Source: Gammaproteobacteria bacterium
Lineage (GTDB): Bacteria; Pseudomonadota; Gammaproteobacteria; JAKEHO01
Length of the DNA stretch: 64,000 nt
NCBI GenBank assembly: GCA_022614965.1
Contig: JAKEHO010000008.1
Location: forward strand, 30,069 to 94,068
Direction: 5' to 3'
Shown: positions 49,971 to 58,429 of the stretch, in pieces
How positions within the stretch are numbered: the stretch's first letter is position 1
How the letters are laid out: the number at the start of each line of letters is the position of its first letter
The notes under the pieces: generated by a model
Databases searched by the model: none
Told to the model about the DNA's origin: nothing
Seen by the model: the letters and a program-made list of their open reading frames with translations, nothing else
Made by a program: the position numbers and the translations under genes

Positions 49971-50627
49971 CTATTGACCCCTTCCCACGTTCCTTGCGTT
50001 AGCAGGCTCGGGGGCGCTCGGCAGTACACGGGTCCCGGGGGTCATGCCGTCGCGGAGGGCTTGCGCCATGGTTTCATCCCCTTTCTCACCCAACCACCAG
50101 GTCTCAAACTGCCCCATGGCCATGACGGCTGCAAAGCGCTGATCAACGATTGCACGTGCCGTGAGCTCAGACACCGACACCACCGCCCCGCGTGGCGCCA
50201 AAGACTTTACCAACACAAGCCGATCGGCATCCATCCGGATAGCCAGCCACGCCGCTAGGCTGTCCGACGTAAATTCCCAGCTTTCAGCGATCGCGTCCTC
50301 ACCCTGTGTCGTCGCCATCGGCAGCCAAACCGGCACTTGAGCGTCATTTAAAACCTCGTGTAGCCGGCGCATGGTCATTGCAGGCGTAAGTGCCGGTTGA
50401 ATCCCCGCCATCATGCGGCCAAACTGCTCCATCGCAGAAAGCGCCATGTAGTGGGCGGTCACATCATCAAATCCCCAGTATTGCTGGGCTTGGCGCACCA
50501 GTTCGGCAAACTGTCCACCACCGGGCACAATAACGACCTTCCCGCCCCCGTGGCACGTAAGCACCTCGAGCCAAGCCGGTAACGTTTTGGAGAACGCCAG
50601 ACTACCACCGATTTTAACCACCCACAC
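49971..50627 (-). CDS. mfnE: Amino-acid-kinase-fold protein, MfnE-like (methylofuran synthesis)
   Basis: The 218-aa protein has the amino acid kinase fold: WVVKIGGSLAFS at the start, VVIVPGGGQFAELVRQAQ for phosphate binding and DRLVLVKSLAPRGAVV. In methanogens MfnE phosphorylates aminomethylfuran methyl phosphate to the diphosphate during methanofuran synthesis. Bacterial homologues occur in methylotroph H4MPT gene clusters. Here the GTG start overlaps the pabB stop by 14 bases, and mfnF and mfnD lie just upstream, so a role in methylofuran synthesis is well supported by context. Confidence 0.75.
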   Translation of the reverse strand: MWVVKIGGSLAFSKTLPAWLEVLTCHGGGKVVIVPGGGQFAELVRQAQQYWGFDDVTAHYMALSAMEQFGRMMAGIQPALTPAMTMRRLHEVLNDAQVPVWLPMATTQGEDAIAESWEFTSDSLAAWLAIRMDADRLVLVKSLAPRGAVVSVSELTARAIVDQRFAAVMAMGQFETWWLGEKGDETMAQALRDGMTPGTRVLPSAPEPANARNVGRGQ

Positions 50628-52002
50628 GCTGCGCTTCCTTTTTTTCGAACAATTTCAATAACGCGGCGGCCTTATCGAAGGTTTCCTGGTACTCCCCTTC
50701 CAGACTCGAATCGGCCACAATGCCCCCGCCAGCCCAGCAGTACATATGGCCCTCGTTGTAAACCAAAGTGCGTATTGCGATATTCGTATCCATATCGCCG
50801 TTAAAGCCAATATACCCGATAGCACCGCAATAGACGCTGCGACGATGAGGCTCAAGCTCCTCAATGATCTGCATGGCCCGTACCTTCGGAGCGCCTGTGA
50901 TCGATCCGCCGGGAAAACAACCGCGCAACAGATCGAAAGCATGCTGCCCCGGTGCCAGCTCCCCTGTTATGGTACTTACTAGATGGTGCACGGTTGCAAA
51001 ACTCTCGAGCGCGAACAATTTAGGGACCTCAACTGTCCCGGGCCGGCAGGTCTTACCGAGGTCATTGCGCACGAGATCGACGATCATCACATTCTCTGCA
51101 CGGTCCTTTGAACTCTTTAGGAGCTCCTCAGCCAACGAGCGGTCGCGGTGTTTATAGACCGAACGCGGACGCGTGCCCTTGACAGGCTTGGTTTCGACCC
51201 ATCCGTTTAAGAGTCTTAGAAAACGCTCGGGAGAAGAACTTAACACCGTCCCCTCGGGCAGTTGAAAAAATGCTGAAAAAGGAGCGGGATTAAGCGCCCG
51301 CAATTGAACGTATGCATCCCATAGATCCCCTTGTACTTTTACGGAGAAGCGTTGCGCCAGATTGACCTGGTAGCAATCTCCGTCGTGAATATAATGTTTT
51401 ATGCGTCTGAAGGCCTGTGCATAAATGTCACGATCCATATTGGATGAAACCGCAGACAAGACACAGAAAGGTTTACGTTGTGCTGACGATACGGGTGATT
51501 GCATCAATTGTTCGAGCTGATCCCAGTCATCGAGTGTGCGCTCGTCCCTTCCTTGTCCGACCAACCAGGCACGTTTCTCCCTATGGTCAACAACGACCGC
51601 CCAATCATAGAGTCCGATAGCCATATCGGGCATATTGATATCCTGAATTGCTTCTTTGGGCAGGTTTTCAATACGTCGCGCAAGATCATAGGCAAAGTAA
51701 CCGATCGCGCCACCGGAAAAGGGCAAACCCGTTCCGTCTTTTCTCACCTCACCGAGACAGCGTTTTAGCAATGTAAACGGATCGCGGCTCGAGTATTCCT
51801 TCCCATCGCGGGATTGTATGATTGTTATGTCACCCCAAGCGGTCAGCGTCAGATAAGGATCCGCAGCGAGGATATCGTAGCGACCGTATTCCGTCGCCGG
51901 ACCACCACTATCCAAGAATACACACCACGGCCGCTCAGCAAACACCGCGAAACGATCGGTGCTGTCGCACACATAGGGGAGTTCCGTTAGGCGAGGCTTC
52001 AA
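50614..52002 (-). CDS. pabB: Aminodeoxychorismate synthase component I
   Basis: PabB makes 4-amino-4-deoxychorismate from chorismate, leading to p-aminobenzoate, the arene that beta-RFAP synthase uses for H4MPT. The protein (about 462 aa) has the chorismate-enzyme fold: GGAIGYFAYDLARRIENLP, YQVNLAQRFSV, KPVKGTRPR, MIVDLVRNDLG, FPGGSITGAPKVRAM and WAGGGIVADS. Anthranilate synthase component I is the alternative, but the cofactor-gene context favours PabB. I place the start at the TTG at 52002, overlapping the mfnF stop (TTGA); the open frame extends 105 bases further into mfnF. The glutaminase subunit is not adjacent. Confidence 0.85.
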   Translation of the reverse strand: MKPRLTELPYVCDSTDRFAVFAERPWCVFLDSGGPATEYGRYDILAADPYLTLTAWGDITIIQSRDGKEYSSRDPFTLLKRCLGEVRKDGTGLPFSGGAIGYFAYDLARRIENLPKEAIQDINMPDMAIGLYDWAVVVDHREKRAWLVGQGRDERTLDDWDQLEQLMQSPVSSAQRKPFCVLSAVSSNMDRDIYAQAFRRIKHYIHDGDCYQVNLAQRFSVKVQGDLWDAYVQLRALNPAPFSAFFQLPEGTVLSSSPERFLRLLNGWVETKPVKGTRPRSVYKHRDRSLAEELLKSSKDRAENVMIVDLVRNDLGKTCRPGTVEVPKLFALESFATVHHLVSTITGELAPGQHAFDLLRGCFPGGSITGAPKVRAMQIIEELEPHRRSVYCGAIGYIGFNGDMDTNIAIRTLVYNEGHMYCWAGGGIVADSSLEGEYQETFDKAAALLKLFEKKEAQRVGG

Positions 52003-53045
52003 CGGGCCATCCTCAGAAGCGCGGCGACTGCCACCGCGGGTGCGCAGACCGCCGCCAACCCCCTCAGCTTTAGCGGTGCATCGATCAGCTCGGAGAACTC
52101 CACACACGGGCGAGAGAGGCGGTTTGCAAGCTCACGGACGAGAAATCGCCCTGCCCCCGCACCAACCAGAGGGGCGTTTTCATCGATAACATTACGTGAC
52201 AAGGTCCGTTCAAGGGCCTGATAGATACGGCCAAGCTGCACATTTGCGATGTATCGTGCAACAGTACACCATGGTTCTAGCCGTCTTGCGGCATTGAGAT
52301 CGCGCCCGAGCATCCGAGCGAGTCGACGGGCACTGTCCTTTGGATGCTTGCCGGCACCATCCGGTGTATCTAGAAGGTCAGCATCGCCTGGCAGTGAACC
52401 AGTGAGGCGATAGACATCTGCCATGGTAGCAAAATGCTCCGCTGCGAGATGGTGCCAATCCCCGGCAAAAGGCACCCGTTGCGTGATGGCCATTATCGGC
52501 GTCCGTGCGATGCCGGTATACAGCAATTCATTATATTGCATGCGCTCGGAATCCGTATAACCACGATAACAGACTGCTCCATTTGCGAAAGGAACAATAT
52601 CGGTGGTTGTGCTGCCAATATCGATAAGGATGCCCTCTTTGACTTTTGTCGCCATATATCGAGCACTTGCATGCCAGTTTGCCGAAGCAATCGCCGTAGT
52701 GTTTCGGCGAATGCTATTGCAATCAACAAAACCCTTCTTGCCCGCGTAAACCCTCAACTCCTCTTTCCCGAGAAGAGTCACCATACGCCCAATCAACGCC
52801 TTAATCCCGACCGCCCGGGTTTCAAACACGTCCGCCAGCTCACCTGTCAGTGTTACGGCATGTTTCAGCCTGCTATCGGGTAATCCATCCAACGCACTAG
52901 CCATTGCCGTGTCAAAGTGCTGTAGACCTTTCCAGAGCGGTGATGGGAATTGGCGCACCAGAGCGAGAGAACCATCGGCTTCCAGCACAGCCAACTTGAG
53001 ATGTGCTCCGCCCAGGTCCCAACCGATGATCGTGCAATCACCCAT
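51999..53045 (-). CDS. mfnF: Hydantoinase/oxoprolinase-family protein, MfnF-like
   Basis: A 348-aa ASKHA-fold protein of the type annotated as H4MPT-linked C1-transfer pathway protein. It has the N-terminal nucleotide loop IIGWDLGGAHLKLAV, the second loop GILIDIGSTTTDIVPF and a late GAGAGRFLV. In methanogens MfnF joins the furan diphosphate to tyramine-glutamate, forming the methanofuran core. It overlaps mfnD by eight bases and pabB by about four, and together with mfnD and mfnE gives three of the archaeal methanofuran steps in one operon. Confidence 0.78.
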   Translation of the reverse strand: MGDCTIIGWDLGGAHLKLAVLEADGSLALVRQFPSPLWKGLQHFDTAMASALDGLPDSRLKHAVTLTGELADVFETRAVGIKALIGRMVTLLGKEELRVYAGKKGFVDCNSIRRNTTAIASANWHASARYMATKVKEGILIDIGSTTTDIVPFANGAVCYRGYTDSERMQYNELLYTGIARTPIMAITQRVPFAGDWHHLAAEHFATMADVYRLTGSLPGDADLLDTPDGAGKHPKDSARRLARMLGRDLNAARRLEPWCTVARYIANVQLGRIYQALERTLSRNVIDENAPLVGAGAGRFLVRELANRLSRPCVEFSELIDAPLKLRGLAAVCAPAVAVAALLRMAR

Positions 53046-54039
53046 TCACCCGCTCCAAATCGATGTCAACAGGTTCGTCAGATAGTGGGGCATTCAGTAA
53101 TCTGTTACTCCCATCGAGTAACGCTAGAACCAGTTTTGCAGGATTTTGCCCAATGGAACAGCCAAGTCCGATATACGATGTGGTCAAACGAGGATTCACC
53201 TCGAGAACAATAGGCCCTGTAGGCGTCATTACAAAGTCAATGCCCACATAGCCCCACAGCCCCGGTATTGCCTTAGCAATATCGCTTGCTAGTCGCATCA
53301 ACCGTAATCGCTCGTCCCGTAGCCCATTCACGATGATACCTCGAAGATGACAGCCACTCGTGTCAAACTCAATTCGCTGCCGATTACACGCTAGTACCCA
53401 GGCTTGTCCATTACAACATAACATCGACACGCTAGCGGGAATGCCGGGGATGAACATTTGTGCGACGTAGGATTGCTCGATTGCTCCGACGCCGCGCCAA
53501 GCATCCAGCTGCGGTTGGTTTTTAAATAGATGTGTATCCTCGCAGCCGGTCCCATCATCCGGTTTGACAACCCAGCCCGTCTCATTTGGTGGAAGATAAG
53601 ATGAAAGCGGGACCGTCTGGACAGCAGGAATTCCCAGCTCCCGTAGGCGAGTCGTCGTGGCGAGTTTACTTGCGGCGACTCTGATCGCCCCCGGGCTGCT
53701 GCCGAGCAGAACACGCTGATGCATCAGTGCCATCTGACTGAGGCGTTCCAATGTTCCACCCGTCTCCGGTGCAATTGGCCACAGGGCATCGGAATCTTCG
53801 ATGAGATCCCGCCAAAGGTGCCAGCAATCATCCTCGGCACCGAGTGTTATGACTTCAATTGGCTGTCGGATCGCACAAAGTCGTGGGTCGCGTGCTGTGA
53901 CGATGCTTACTTTCGTGAGATTGAGGAGGTCTTTCACCACCGCAGTGAGCATCAGGTCCCCTTCTTGGGCGAGTCCTTGCGGTAACGGAGAGCCCAGCAT
54001 CCCGCCTCCCGTGATAAACTCGCATACAAAAATACGCAT
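53038..54039 (-). CDS. mfnD: ATP-grasp ligase, MfnD-like (tyramine-glutamate ligase)
   Basis: A 333-aa ATP-grasp enzyme resembling MfnD of methanogens, which links tyramine to glutamate in methanofuran synthesis. It opens with MRIFVCEFITGGGM and has GWVVKPDDGTGCEDTHLF for nucleotide binding. The metal-binding end is GYVGIDFVM followed by IVLEVNPRLTTSYIGL. In methylotrophic bacteria methylofuran carries a long glutamate chain, so the exact acceptor here is open. It is the first gene of the mfnD-mfnF-pabB-mfnE operon. Its ATG lies ten bases from the ATG of the divergent HisA-like gene. Confidence 0.78.
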   Translation of the reverse strand: MRIFVCEFITGGGMLGSPLPQGLAQEGDLMLTAVVKDLLNLTKVSIVTARDPRLCAIRQPIEVITLGAEDDCWHLWRDLIEDSDALWPIAPETGGTLERLSQMALMHQRVLLGSSPGAIRVAASKLATTTRLRELGIPAVQTVPLSSYLPPNETGWVVKPDDGTGCEDTHLFKNQPQLDAWRGVGAIEQSYVAQMFIPGIPASVSMLCCNGQAWVLACNRQRIEFDTSGCHLRGIIVNGLRDERLRLMRLASDIAKAIPGLWGYVGIDFVMTPTGPIVLEVNPRLTTSYIGLGCSIGQNPAKLVLALLDGSNRLLNAPLSDEPVDIDLERVNG

Positions 54040-54049
54040 ATCAATTCCG

Positions 54050-54757
54050 ATGTTGATTATCCCTGTTCTCGATCTCTGTCAGGGGCATGTCGTGCATGCC
54101 CGCGCCGGAAAGCGCCAGGCCTATGAACCTGTAAGTTCCTTTTTATGTCCTAGCAGTAATCCCGCTGCCGTGGTCGTTGCCATCCTAACGATATATCCCT
54201 TCACCACGTTTTATATTGCCGATCTAGACGCTATCGAAGGCGTTGCAGATAACACAAATATAATCGAGGAATTGTGCGCGGCATTTCCATCGCTTACATT
54301 TTGGATTGACTCCGGCCCCGTCGTGGATACTGAGGTGATCCGTAACCTGGGAGGACGTTGGAAGGCGGTAGTCGGCAGTGAGTATCAACAAGACTTACAA
54401 ACCCTTTCGGCGCATCTGCAACGCTGTCCTCCTCCGATCCTATCCCTGGACTTTGTCGAGGATCGACTCCAAGGCCCCAAAGGCGTGTTGGAGATACCCG
54501 CACTTTGGCCACCGGAGATCATCGTTGTGAGCCTAAACCGGGTTGGAACTTTGCAGGGTCCGGATCTCGAACGGCTCGCGACGATCAAGACATTGGCACC
54601 GGGTAAATCGATCTACGCCGCAGGCGGCGTACGGCATGAAAATGATCTCTGGGCGCTCGAGGTGATTGGTATCACCGGCGCCCTCGTCGCAACAGCTCTG
54701 CATAGCGGGCATATTGGCCAGCAATCGATTGACGCACTTTTGCGGAAAAGCGGTTAG
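54050..54757 (+). CDS. HisA/HisF-related TIM-barrel protein of the C1 cluster
   Basis: A 235-aa half-barrel-duplicated protein related to HisA: LIIPVLDLCQGHVVHARAG at the N terminus, FYIADLDAIEG, FWIDSGPV, LSLDFVEDRL and SIYAAGGVRHENDL near the phosphate site. Such genes accompany H4MPT/methylofuran genes in several methylotrophs and are thought to act in cofactor synthesis, but their reaction is unproven. No his gene is nearby, which argues against histidine synthesis. The start is the ATG at 54050; an upstream in-frame start would overlap mfnD. Confidence 0.75.
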   Translation: MLIIPVLDLCQGHVVHARAGKRQAYEPVSSFLCPSSNPAAVVVAILTIYPFTTFYIADLDAIEGVADNTNIIEELCAAFPSLTFWIDSGPVVDTEVIRNLGGRWKAVVGSEYQQDLQTLSAHLQRCPPPILSLDFVEDRLQGPKGVLEIPALWPPEIIVVSLNRVGTLQGPDLERLATIKTLAPGKSIYAAGGVRHENDLWALEVIGITGALVATALHSGHIGQQSIDALLRKSG

Positions 54758-54825
54758 CCTATCTGCTGTGGTCACCCGACTGACCCAATTCGACGGGATT
54801 TTATTTGTTTGTTACGGAGTCAACG

Positions 54826-54857
54826 AAAAAATTGCCCCGAGGAATGCCCGGGGCAAT
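54826..54857 (-). terminator. Rho-independent terminator of fae
   Basis: On the minus strand a 9-base stem, ATTGCCCCG (54857-54849) with CGGGGCAAT (54839-54831), is followed directly by a T-run (54832-54826). It lies 110 bases past the fae stop. The stem is GC-rich and the T-run is on the minus side only, so it ends fae transcripts, not those of the HisA-like gene. Confidence 0.85.
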
Positions 54858-54966
54858 GGGCCGTAAACTACAGCACTCGGCGCGCAGACGTGATGCGCCG
54901 CGCGACCGCCACCGAATCCGCCGGGCGGAACGTCGATGAACTCGCTTTCTCTGCGCCTGATTACGC

Positions 54967-55479
54967 TTAAACGTGCGCTGCGTAGGGGTGAGCAGTCTTG
55001 GCCTTCTTCTTGACTACCTCAGAGGCCTTCGGCTCACGAGCGATCGCACGCTTAATCGAAAGTTTGGTGGCCTCGTAATTCCAATCCTGAATTTTAGTCG
55101 CGTCCTTGGCCAGCCAGTGAATGAACACGCCGACGCAGATAAAGACATCATCGGCCTCGTTAGCGGGGATCGTGCCATCCTCCACACAGTCCATCACCGC
55201 CATGGCTACCCCACGTTGGGCAGGACCAAACATCTGCACGGCCTGGTCGGCGCCCTTGATCGTGACCTTGTTAAACAACACGGTATTTGGCTTTGCAGGT
55301 AGGTTTGGTGCAACCACGGCCATCAACGTATTAAATCCGTCCTTTTGAGTGGTCAGCGCGTGGCAAAAGGCCGACTCAACGGCACTGCCCCTTGGCCCCA
55401 TAATCAGGTCGGTGTGCGCCACCTCATTGCCGTCGCCGACCAAGGCTTCGCCTGTAAGTACTCTGTCAATGACTGCCAT
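54967..55479 (-). CDS. fae: Formaldehyde-activating enzyme
   Basis: Fae condenses formaldehyde with H4MPT to methylene-H4MPT, the entry step of the pathway, and is usually very abundant. The 170-aa protein has [19 protein letters not shown] with the catalytic His at residue 22. [21 protein letters not shown] and [13 protein letters not shown] follow. The ATG at 55479 follows AATAGGAGCAACAAAA, a good ribosome site; the longer frame adds 17 residues unlike the family. It ends in a strong terminator and is the last gene of its operon. Confidence 0.97.
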   Translation of the reverse strand: MAVIDRVLTGEALVGDGNEVAHTDLIMGPRGSAVESAFCHALTTQKDGFNTLMAVVAPNLPAKPNTVLFNKVTIKGADQAVQMFGPAQRGVAMAVMDCVEDGTIPANEADDVFICVGVFIHWLAKDATKIQDWNYEATKLSIKRAIAREPKASEVVKKKAKTAHPYAAHV

Positions 55480-55552
55480 TTTTGTTGCTCCTATTGTTGT
55501 TGTGCCGAAAAGTTTTTTGAATATAGACATCGCTGCCTACCTATTGTTTTGT

Positions 55553-55583
55553 TTATCAAAAGGGCATCGCCCAATTTGGTCAA
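55553..55583 (-). promoter_or_regulatory. Possible fae promoter
   Basis: TTGACC (55583-55578), 18 bases, then TTGATA (55559-55554), 75 bases upstream of the fae ATG. The -35 is good and the -10 weak. It lies at the 3' end of the preceding gene and would let fae be expressed apart from the operon. Confidence 0.3.
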
Positions 55584-56476
55584 CCGGCCACAAGGGTAGT
55601 TGCCCTCGGTCCGGCAAACCCATGATTCAAGAGATCTTCAAGCTGTATAGCCAGGTAGCTCGCCACCGTGAGATCCGCACTGGTTCCCGGGTTGAACCTC
55701 GCCTGTTTCAGCTCATGATCAAATTCTACCAGAAGTGGGATCGCGTGGTCCGGATTTTCGTACGCAAGAAACCGAGCCTCCACTGGCCCCGCCATTCTGC
55801 AAACCCGCGCGGCTGCCTCCTTCCCAAACTTACGCTGAACATGACTATCGGGGAGTCGAGCAAGGAACCCCAGATAACACGCCACCACCGCCCATTTTAC
55901 ACATTTGTAGCGGCGAACATACTCTCGGATGCACGGTGCACCCGAATTGAAGATATCCGCATACCCCCTCGCGTATTGGTACGCGATCCGGTCGCGGTCC
56001 TGTGCGGCCTCCATCGCTTCCCGCAAGGGCACTGTGGCTTCGAAATTTACATCATAACGTTCACTGTGTCCAAGCCCCGCCGGTGCCGCGAGGCGAATGG
56101 CCGTAAATGTATGCTGCGCATCCCGGACATCGAGGGCCCCTAACACGCTTGTCAACCGTTCCTGCAGGTTACCCGTTGCCGGCCTGAGCGCCGCCTGGGC
56201 AAGGGGGGCAACCAGCAGGATGATGCCGAGATTGGTGTTGCAGCCAAGGCGGGCCTGTGTCGCCTCAACGCTTCGCAGCACTCGCTCTCCCACCGAAAGC
56301 CCCGGGGCGCCGAGGATGGGCGCAGTGATTTCCGCGCTGCGCAGGAAGTCCTCTGCCGTCATGCCGTGCCCATCGGCATAGGTGCTCACATTGCCGGGCT
56401 TTAATGCCTCAACATCGACGGTGCAGCTCTCAAGGATGGCTTGAATAACCGGCGATCGGTGTCCCTGGGTGGGCAT
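55580..56476 (-). CDS. CitG/MdcB-family protein of the C1 operon
   Basis: A 298-aa protein of the triphosphoribosyl-dephospho-CoA synthase (CitG/MdcB) family: EALKPGNVSTYADGHGMTAEDF near the N terminus, LGCNTNLGIILLVAPLA and a helical C-terminal half. Family members make a prosthetic-group precursor from ATP and dephospho-CoA, but no citrate or malonate lyase genes are near. Homologues of this type are fixed members of methylotroph H4MPT clusters with unknown function. The ATG at 56476 overlaps the preceding stop by one base (TAATG). Confidence 0.75.
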   Translation of the reverse strand: MPTQGHRSPVIQAILESCTVDVEALKPGNVSTYADGHGMTAEDFLRSAEITAPILGAPGLSVGERVLRSVEATQARLGCNTNLGIILLVAPLAQAALRPATGNLQERLTSVLGALDVRDAQHTFTAIRLAAPAGLGHSERYDVNFEATVPLREAMEAAQDRDRIAYQYARGYADIFNSGAPCIREYVRRYKCVKWAVVACYLGFLARLPDSHVQRKFGKEAAARVCRMAGPVEARFLAYENPDHAIPLLVEFDHELKQARFNPGTSADLTVASYLAIQLEDLLNHGFAGPRATTLVAG

Positions 56477-57399
56477 TACGGCACGACCGCGAGGCCCCCG
56501 GAACCTGCGAGCCGGGCACAAAAATGGTCGGCGAGGCAGCCGCCAATGTCGAGAGAACAAACCTCTTGTAGACCCTTCCAGGCCGGGATGCCGTTGATTT
56601 CAATGACGTACAAGTTCCCATGCCGATCGCGGACCAGGTCGACACCCGCATAGTCGATATCCACGGCTCGAGAGGCTGCTTCGGCCATCCTCTGAAGCTC
56701 GCCATCAATCGTCGCCGCCTCGCAACGAGCCCCTTGTGCCCGATTGGTGATCCATCCCGTGCCGCGCCGGATCATGGCGGCGCTGGCCCGCCCGCCGATC
56801 ACAAAGACACGCCAGTCATACCAATTATTCTCACCCCGATCGATATAGGCTTGTAGATAATAGACGCCCCCAGTGATCTCCTGTGGAGTAAGTCCGTCCT
56901 TCGTATCAACTAACTTCACCCCCACACCCTGCGAGCCAAACACAGGTTTACATACCAATGCCCTGCCCTGACTGATCTCGCGCATGATGATGGCTCGGGC
57001 TTGCTCATCAGACTCACAGATCCACGTGGCTGGCGTTGGGATCCCAGCATGCTTCAAAAGAAAGCTCGTCATGGCCTTGTCCACTGTCCGCTCGATTGCA
57101 CGCGCGTCGTTGTAGACGGTGATGCCCATCTGCCGCAGCATGTGAAGAATATCGAGGCGCACAATCACCTGCTCGAGGGTCCCGCCCGCTACCCCGCGCA
57201 CGAAGACCCCTACGGGCAGCGCTCCATTGAATCCAGGCAGGATCAGCGAAGGCAGCTCGCCCGTGAGTTCGATACGGCAGTCGTTTAGCGACAAAAATAC
57301 GACGCCGAAACCACGGCTGGCAAACGCGTCCTTTAGTTTGCGCCCATGCCAACCTGGTTCATCCGTGACGATGGCAATGTATTGGCGTCCTTCAGTCAT
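56476..57399 (-). CDS. RimK-type ATP-grasp protein of the C1 operon
   Basis: A 307-aa ATP-grasp ligase of the RimK type: [19 protein letters not shown] at the N terminus, [20 protein letters not shown] and [18 protein letters not shown] for nucleotide binding. [13 protein letters not shown] and [16 protein letters not shown] supply the metal ligands. Relatives add glutamate or other amino acids to an acceptor carboxylate; MptN in methanogens does this on H4MPT. The acceptor here is unknown. The ATG at 57399 overlaps the mch stop by eight bases. Confidence 0.78.
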   Translation of the reverse strand: MTEGRQYIAIVTDEPGWHGRKLKDAFASRGFGVVFLSLNDCRIELTGELPSLILPGFNGALPVGVFVRGVAGGTLEQVIVRLDILHMLRQMGITVYNDARAIERTVDKAMTSFLLKHAGIPTPATWICESDEQARAIIMREISQGRALVCKPVFGSQGVGVKLVDTKDGLTPQEITGGVYYLQAYIDRGENNWYDWRVFVIGGRASAAMIRRGTGWITNRAQGARCEAATIDGELQRMAEAASRAVDIDYAGVDLVRDRHGNLYVIEINGIPAWKGLQEVCSLDIGGCLADHFCARLAGSGGLAVVP

Positions 57400-58387
57400 A
57401 CTGCCCCCCAAACGATAAATCGAGCAGCTCTTCATCCAGCCGGCCCGCTTCGAAAGTTCGTCCACTGTCTAAGGCAGTGACTCGCACCCATGCCGGGCTG
57501 AACAGCATGGGATCGATTCGGAAAAAATCGTATTGATAATCCTTGAAAACCTGTGCAAAAGGCTTTCCGTAGTCATGGGAGGCGCTACTCGGTAATTGTT
57601 TAGCGAGATCAGAGGCTGCCTGCTCATCACCGGACACAAACAAATGAACTTGGCCGCCAAACAGTATCGCGTCGTTGGTCCGACCCATCGCTGTGACGAA
57701 ATCTTTGGCTGGCGGACACAAGGGTGCGCTGCCGGCGCCATCTACAATATGCTCAAGTGAAAAGCCAAGTGCATGCACCTTGTGCAAAGCCACCTCAAGC
57801 ACCCGTGCAACGACCTGCACGGTGCCACAGAGACTCCGAGTCGGCGTGAGGATCAGGGTCAACCGATCTGGTTGAATGCCACACTGGTCGACGATCTTGT
57901 GAACGACCTCCATTGGCGGTGGCCTGTCGACCTCAAGCACGAGACAGGTGCTCTCGGCCTGATCACGGTAGCCCAATTCGTCAAACAGGGGTTCCTTGCT
58001 GCCCATGGCGCGGCCGGGCCCTGATGCCAGGGCATTAAAAGCCTCCTTACCCTTGCCATGGGAGAGACTCCATCCTGCATATTGGCTTCCCAGGCATGCG
58101 ATAACCGGATTGCTTGCATGCACATCCAGATGCCAATGCCAGTTTCGGAAGGTATCGGCACCGCGCAAACTGACATTCCCAAGTCCGCCCAAGCAGATCT
58201 CAACAATACGCCGCCCCGCCTCGAGGCCGCCGGGCATCGTAATGCCAGCGTCCACCAGCAGAGAACCATTTTGAAGTGTGTCGGCACGGATCCTAAGCGA
58301 CGCCGCGTCCTTGAGGAGCGCCTGCACGAGGGGCTCGGCCAGGCGATTGACGCTAGGCAGGAGCGGCTTCACCTTTCCCCCGCGCAT
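57392..58387 (-). CDS. mch: Methenyl-H4MPT cyclohydrolase
   Basis: Mch hydrolyses methenyl-H4MPT to formyl-H4MPT in the cytosolic formaldehyde oxidation route. The 331-aa protein has [16 protein letters not shown] at the start, [36 protein letters not shown] and a late [17 protein letters not shown] stretch ([16 protein letters not shown]). I chose the ATG at 58387; a TTG eight codons upstream is the alternative. It lies between the two ATP-grasp genes. Confidence 0.95.
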   Translation of the reverse strand: MRGGKVKPLLPSVNRLAEPLVQALLKDAASLRIRADTLQNGSLLVDAGITMPGGLEAGRRIVEICLGGLGNVSLRGADTFRNWHWHLDVHASNPVIACLGSQYAGWSLSHGKGKEAFNALASGPGRAMGSKEPLFDELGYRDQAESTCLVLEVDRPPPMEVVHKIVDQCGIQPDRLTLILTPTRSLCGTVQVVARVLEVALHKVHALGFSLEHIVDGAGSAPLCPPAKDFVTAMGRTNDAILFGGQVHLFVSGDEQAASDLAKQLPSSASHDYGKPFAQVFKDYQYDFFRIDPMLFSPAWVRVTALDSGRTFEAGRLDEELLDLSFGGQYD

Positions 58388-58429
58388 CACTTTGCCAAGA
58401 AACCTGTCCAATACCAGGACATCGGAGCC

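Noticed and set aside
50397..50582. Plus-strand frame opposite mfnE
   Set aside because: Antisense to the kinase-fold gene, with no independent support.
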